From positions 457,986 to 521,985 of the forward strand of contig NZ_JADNRQ010000001.1 in the NCBI RefSeq assembly GCF_015594625.1: a DNA stretch of 64,000 nucleotides. Reading direction: 5' to 3'. The position numbers were made by a program, and so were the translations under genes. The stretch comes from Desulfallas sp. Bu1-1. GTDB taxonomy: Bacteria > Bacillota > Desulfotomaculia > Desulfotomaculales > Desulfallaceae. The first letter of the stretch is position 1; the number at the start of each line of letters is the position of its first letter. The notes under the pieces were generated by a model, which worked only from the letters and a program-made list of their open reading frames with translations, was not told the DNA's origin and made no database searches. Below are positions 60,608 through 64,000 of the stretch, piece by piece.

Positions 60608-61442
60608 AGATGCGCGCGGCAGCCGGGTGGAAATGATGCTGCGCAATGTCCTGGCCCGTGGTGACAAGGGGCTGATTGTTTACATTACTGCCGGTGACCC
60701 GGACCTGGATGTCACGGTGGAACTGGCAATAGCCATGGCCGATGCCGGGGCGGACGTGCTGGAGCTGGGGGTTCCCTTTTCCGACCCGGTGGCGGACGGG
60801 CCGACCATCCAGGCCGCCTCCCAGCGATCCCTGGCCGGCGGAACGACGGTGCGGGGGGTGATCCGGGCGGTGGAACAAATCCGGCGGCGCAGCGATATCC
60901 CGCTGGTACTGATGACCTATTTCAACCCGGTGTACCAGTACGGCCAGGAACAATTCGCGGCCGACGTGGCCCGGGCCGGCGGGGACGGGTTAATCGTGCC
61001 CGACCTGCCCCCCGAGGAAGCCGATGTCCTGCTTCAGGCCGCGGACGATCACAGCATTGACCTGATCCCGCTGGTCACGCCCAACACACCCCCCCGGCGG
61101 CTGCAAATGATTGCCGCCCGGGCCCGCGGCTTCATTTACTGCGTATCCGTGACAGGGGTAACCGGGGAGCGGCAAAGGATCATCACCGACCTGGCGGCCA
61201 TGACCGGCGGCGTCCGGGCGCACAGCCCCCTGCCCGTGGCCGTGGGGTTCGGGATCTCCCGCCCCGACCAGGCCGCCGGTGTGGCCCTCCATTGCGACGC
61301 CGTGGTGGTGGGCAGCGCCCTGGTCAGCCTGGTTGCCCAAAAGGCGGGTCAACCCGACCTGGTACCGGCGGTTTGCGCAAAGGTGAGTGAGTTGAAAAGA
61401 GCCCTCACCGCCGAGGAGGTGAAAGGCTTTGCCGCCCTATAA
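60600..61442 (+). CDS. trpA: Tryptophan synthase alpha subunit
   Basis: Product of 280 aa; ATG 60600 overlaps the last codons of trpB. Catalytic Glu and Asp in [18 protein letters not shown] and [22 protein letters not shown] and [10 protein letters not shown] bind the phosphate. Cleaves indoleglycerol phosphate and passes indole to TrpB. Confidence 0.95.
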   Translation: MNKDARGSRVEMMLRNVLARGDKGLIVYITAGDPDLDVTVELAIAMADAGADVLELGVPFSDPVADGPTIQAASQRSLAGGTTVRGVIRAVEQIRRRSDIPLVLMTYFNPVYQYGQEQFAADVARAGGDGLIVPDLPPEEADVLLQAADDHSIDLIPLVTPNTPPRRLQMIAARARGFIYCVSVTGVTGERQRIITDLAAMTGGVRAHSPLPVAVGFGISRPDQAAGVALHCDAVVVGSALVSLVAQKAGQPDLVPAVCAKVSELKRALTAEEVKGFAAL

Positions 61443-62250
61443 ACTGGCAAGCAGGGAAAGTAAACCGGAGAACACCGTGGTCCGGGTGGGGGACTGTTTG
61501 ATCGGCGGGGGGACTCCGGTGGTGATTGCCGGGCCCTGCGCCGTGGAAAACGAGGAAATGCTGGTTAATCTGGCGTGCCGGTTGAAGCAGATGGGCGTGC
61601 ATATTCTGCGGGGCGGCGCCTTCAAGCCCCGCACCTCGCCCTATTCCTTCCAGGGCCTGGGGGAGGACGGCCTGCGCATCCTGGCCGAGGCCGGGCGGGT
61701 GGCGGGTCTGCCGGTGATTACCGAGTTGACTGACGTGCAGCACTTGCCGCAGGTGTGCCGCTACGCCAATATCATCCAGATCGGCAGCCGGAACATGCAA
61801 AACTTCGAGCTGCTGAAAGAAGTGGGCCGGCTCAAGTTTCCCGTGCTGTTGAAGCGGGGGCTTTCCGCCACCCTGGAGGAATGGCTGCTGGCGGCGGAAT
61901 ACATCCTGGCCGGGGGTAACCGGGAAGTTATTTTATGCGAGCGGGGCATCCGCAGTTTCGAAACCTACACCCGCAACACCTTCGACATCAACGCCGTGCC
62001 CGCGGTGAAGTACCTGTCCCACCTGCCCTTGATCGCCGACCCCAGCCACGGCACGGGCCGCCGGGAACTGGTGCTGCCCGTGGCCCGGGCCGCCCTGGCC
62101 GCCGGGGCCGACGGGTTGATGCTGGAGGTGCATCCCTGCCCGGAGCAGGCTCTTTCCGACGGCCCGCAATCGCTGCGCCCCGGGGAACTGGCGGAGTTCA
62201 TGCAGGAACTGCAGGGGGCAAGCTACCAGAGACCAAGGGTGAGCGCCTAA
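61429..62250 (+). CDS. aroF: DAHP synthase, short AroA-I-beta type
   Basis: Product of 273 aa; TTG 61429 follows GGAGG at 9 nt inside the end of trpA. Motifs: [57 protein letters not shown]. It makes the first shikimate-pathway intermediate. There is no ACT, ferredoxin-like or chorismate-mutase regulatory domain, so feedback must come from operon control; its place at the end of trp subjects supply to tryptophan level. Confidence 0.94.
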   Translation: MPPYKLASRESKPENTVVRVGDCLIGGGTPVVIAGPCAVENEEMLVNLACRLKQMGVHILRGGAFKPRTSPYSFQGLGEDGLRILAEAGRVAGLPVITELTDVQHLPQVCRYANIIQIGSRNMQNFELLKEVGRLKFPVLLKRGLSATLEEWLLAAEYILAGGNREVILCERGIRSFETYTRNTFDINAVPAVKYLSHLPLIADPSHGTGRRELVLPVARAALAAGADGLMLEVHPCPEQALSDGPQSLRPGELAEFMQELQGASYQRPRVSA

Positions 62251-62339
62251 ATACATATATTCATGAAAGGATTGGCATCTTGTTAAATAAAACGGGTTCC
62301 AGTAATTGGCCGGCCCGGGATGACAATAAATTGGTGTCG

Positions 62340-62390
62340 AATGCTCTTGGAGTCTCACACCAACAAGGTTCCAAGGGCATTTTTCTTTTT
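62340..62390 (+). terminator. Terminator of the trp operon
   Basis: ATGCTCTTGGAG ... GTTCCAAGGGCAT stem followed by TTTTCTTTTTTC. Confidence 0.8.
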
Positions 62391-62538
62391 TCATGCTTGA
62401 ATGCGTCATTGTACGGAAGCAATTTGGCTATTGTTAGTAATATGGATTGGGAACAAGAAGTCTGACAAAAATTTTTTTGAATTTAGAGCGTTGTAGCATA
62501 TAATAAAAGTAAGGAGATCTTGAAAGAAGGTGAAATCA

Positions 62539-62721
62539 ATGGCAACTGTTTCCTTTGATAAGAATATTGTTATTAAGGAACCGGAAGCAGTTGAGAAGTT
62601 GGTAGAGGCGCTTTCATCCAAGGATGTGAAGCCGGTCAACAAAAAATTTGCTTCCGCAGAGGCGATGGCAAAGGGTGAAGAAGTATTAAAACGTTGCTTA
62701 TCGCTCTCCAAAAATTCTTAG
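62539..62721 (+). CDS. Putative antitoxin-like small protein
   Basis: Product of 60 aa from ATG 62539 (AAGAAGG at 7 nt). FDKNIVIKEPEAVEKLVEAL ... KFASAEAMAKGEEVLKRCLS: a short helical protein of the kind encoded just before GNAT-type toxins in Firmicutes. The downstream toxin frame overlaps or follows directly. Antitoxin role is inferred from context. Confidence 0.55.
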   Translation: MATVSFDKNIVIKEPEAVEKLVEALSSKDVKPVNKKFASAEAMAKGEEVLKRCLSLSKNS

Positions 62722-62723
62722 AG

Positions 62724-62843
62724 ATGGCTTCCGAGGAAAAGGTATCGGAAGTCATTTCTGTTTTTAAATGCGAAAAAGACCCGGACATCGAAAATTTTAT
62801 AAAAGATAAGGCTATTATCTATGAACTTGGATCCGGCAAGTAG
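62724..62843 (+). pseudogene. GNAT-toxin gene fragment
   Basis: 39 codons from ATG 62724 (or from TTG 62694 in frame): ASEEKVSEVISVFKCEKDPD, IENFIKDKAIIYE, the usual opening of GNAT-family toxins (..FkCek...ie.FLk.kA..fe). It then changes to unrelated sequence (LGSGK, stop) at about 62822-62830, where the insertion sequence begins. Truncated by insertion. Confidence 0.55.
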
Positions 62844-64000
62844 CCGGCTCAAAAAACCGCAAACCCTTGAAAACAAACAACTTTTTTCTCCATAAACCTG
62901 CAAAAAAATTGACAAAAAAAGAGGAACACCTTTCCTCAAAGAGAAATTGGTAAATAGCCATAAATACCAAAACAAGGAAGGTGTCCTCTTGATTATGGTA
63001 TCACAGCTAAACCCCAATTATCAACAGGAAAGTTTAAAACGGCAACAAAAACGTGAAATTGAAAGGCAACATAAGAAAACATATAAAAAATTGCAAAAAC
63101 TAACGGAATATACCAACTTGCCGGTTGTATTTGATAACCATACAGTTACCAGTTACGGCAACTTTAGCCTCATCGAGTCCTTTAAGCAGGCCATAGGGTT
63201 TATTGAACTCCTGCAAAAACACCTGACAGTTAACAGGGCATCACAACTTTCGATACAGTATGGCCCAGCTGGTAGATATAATGACTGACTGCATTTGTGT
63301 AGGCCTTTTTCGGTTTATGCATATGGATGCACTAAAATCCGATCCCGGTTACTGTAAAATCAAGGGCATTGAGAAAGTACCGGATGAAAGCACTTTTCGT
63401 CAACTTTTGGCCAAGTTTGAGCAGGAGAACATTTCCCAATTGCAACAGGTAAACCAATCTCTTTTGGCACTCAAAGCCAACATTGAGGGCTGCCGTGAAG
63501 TATGGCTCGATATTGATGATACGGTTATCACCTTGTTCGGCAACCAGGAAGGCGGCGAAGTTGGCTATAACCCCCGTTATAACGGCCGGCCGTCTTACAA
63601 AGCTAAAGTTGCTTTTGTATCAGAAAGTGCCGAACTGGCAAATATCAAGTTATATGGCGGCAAAACCGCCAGTAACGGCCAGTTCGCCGATTTCTTCAAA
63701 GAAACGCTGGCTTTACTGCCCCAAAGGCTGATAGTTAAGGGAGTTCGTATGGATAAAGGGTTCTTTGATGATAAGAACTTCACCTTTTTCGAAGATAACC
63801 AGATCGAATATGTCTGCAAAGTACCTCTAAAACAGAGCATCTACAAAATTATTGCCTATCTTGATGACCAAAGAGCATGGCAGCGCCTGGATGCCAAGTA
63901 TGATATGGCTGAGATAACAGTACCCCTGCCCACCTGGAAAAAGGCCAGACGGTTCGTTTTTATCCGGGAAACCGTAGAGTTGAAAAGTAACGAACCATGC
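62825..64000 (+). mobile_element. IS1380-type insertion sequence (left part, right end outside window)
   Basis: Left boundary is inferred from the break in the toxin gene. A hairpin GAGGAACACCTTTCC (62921-62935) with GGAAGGTGTCCTC (62977-62989) lies just before the transposase start and may limit its read-through expression. The right end is not in the window. Confidence 0.65.
62995..64000 (+). pseudogene. IS1380-family transposase, frameshifted and partial
   Basis: ATG 62995 encodes SQLNPNYQQESLKRQQKREI ... LQKHLTVNR, then a stop at 63286-63288. The family sequence continues in another frame from about 63235: GHHNFRYSMAQLVDIMTDC, MDALKSDPGYCKIKGIEKVP, and the catalytic block WLDIDDTVITLFGNQEGG followed by VGYNPRYNGRPSYKAKVAFV, running off the right edge. 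One frameshift splits it near 63235; programmed shifting is not usual for IS1380, so I take it as inactive. Confidence 0.8.

Noticed and set aside
59417..60667. Long open frame (416 codons) on the minus strand opposite trpB
   Set aside because: Shadow of the trpB codon pattern; no domain, no ribosome site, and the sense gene is certain.

Overview
The window looks like chromosomal DNA of an anaerobic, endospore-forming, Gram-positive bacterium of the Desulfotomaculum/Pelotomaculum type (Peptococcaceae and relatives). The evidence is two SpoVT-like regulators, a CotF-type coat protein, a GerM/Gmad2 germination lipoprotein, a SpoIIIE/FtsK translocase, a monofunctional CO dehydrogenase (CooS) with CooF, a diheme-type fumarate reductase/succinate dehydrogenase, a 2-hydroxyacyl-CoA dehydratase-type protein with its activase, strong AGGAGG ribosome sites and frequent TTG/GTG starts. 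The species cannot be fixed from the sequence alone.

Layout. 1-4.7 kb: a VanW-family gene cut by the left edge, small unknown proteins, a decayed permease gene, spoVT-1 and a CotF-like coat protein. 4.8-8.0 kb: a tight sdhC-A-B operon (minus strand). 8.4-9.0 kb: spoVT-2. 9.1-9.6 kb: a gene-free block of stacked hairpins with GNRA loops, a strong candidate for an undescribed structured RNA. 9.6-15 kb: a drug-efflux MFS protein, family-4 uracil-DNA glycosylase, an activase plus HgdB-family (possible double-cubane-cluster) pair, and small membrane proteins. 15.2-18.9 kb: an operon of FAD/NAD oxidoreductase, CooF and CooS. 19-25.5 kb: small proteins, a Gln-rich protein, an orphan solute-binding protein, a TIM-barrel protein, pyruvoyl arginine decarboxylase and spermidine synthase. 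25.7-26.4 kb: tRNA-Asp, -Phe, -Gly and -Cys with consensus promoters and terminators. 26.4-29.4 kb: MFS transporter, flavoredoxin, thioesterase and two tiny genes.

29.4-38 kb is a six-gene minus-strand operon: two DUF2148 Fe-S paralogues, SCP-x-type thiolase, SCP2 protein, acyl-CoA synthetase and acyl-CoA dehydrogenase. It has a textbook sigma-54 promoter, an upstream inverted repeat, and an AcoR-like sigma-54 activator gene just upstream. 38-50 kb holds a truncated cyclophilin, germination and membrane proteins, rnpB, a probable 6S RNA, another SCP2 protein behind a FadR-like operator, a metallo-hydrolase, an alpha-methylacyl-CoA racemase-like CoA transferase-family protein, an HD-GYP protein and ftsK/spoIIIE. 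50-54 kb: an FtsA-like protein with a long C-terminal extension, and lgt. At least five copies of a terminal-inverted-repeat (MITE-like) element lie between 34 and 54.2 kb.

54.2-62.3 kb is a complete trpEGDCFBA-aroF operon. Three arrays of (G/T)AG triplets with near-perfect 5-nt spacing lie before trpE, trpG and trpD. The first two precede intrinsic terminators and the third covers the trpD ribosome site. This is the architecture expected for TRAP (MtrB) control, here at three points in one operon; no mtrB gene is visible in the window. The right end (62.5-64 kb) has a toxin-antitoxin remnant broken by a frameshifted IS1380-type transposase gene that leaves the window.
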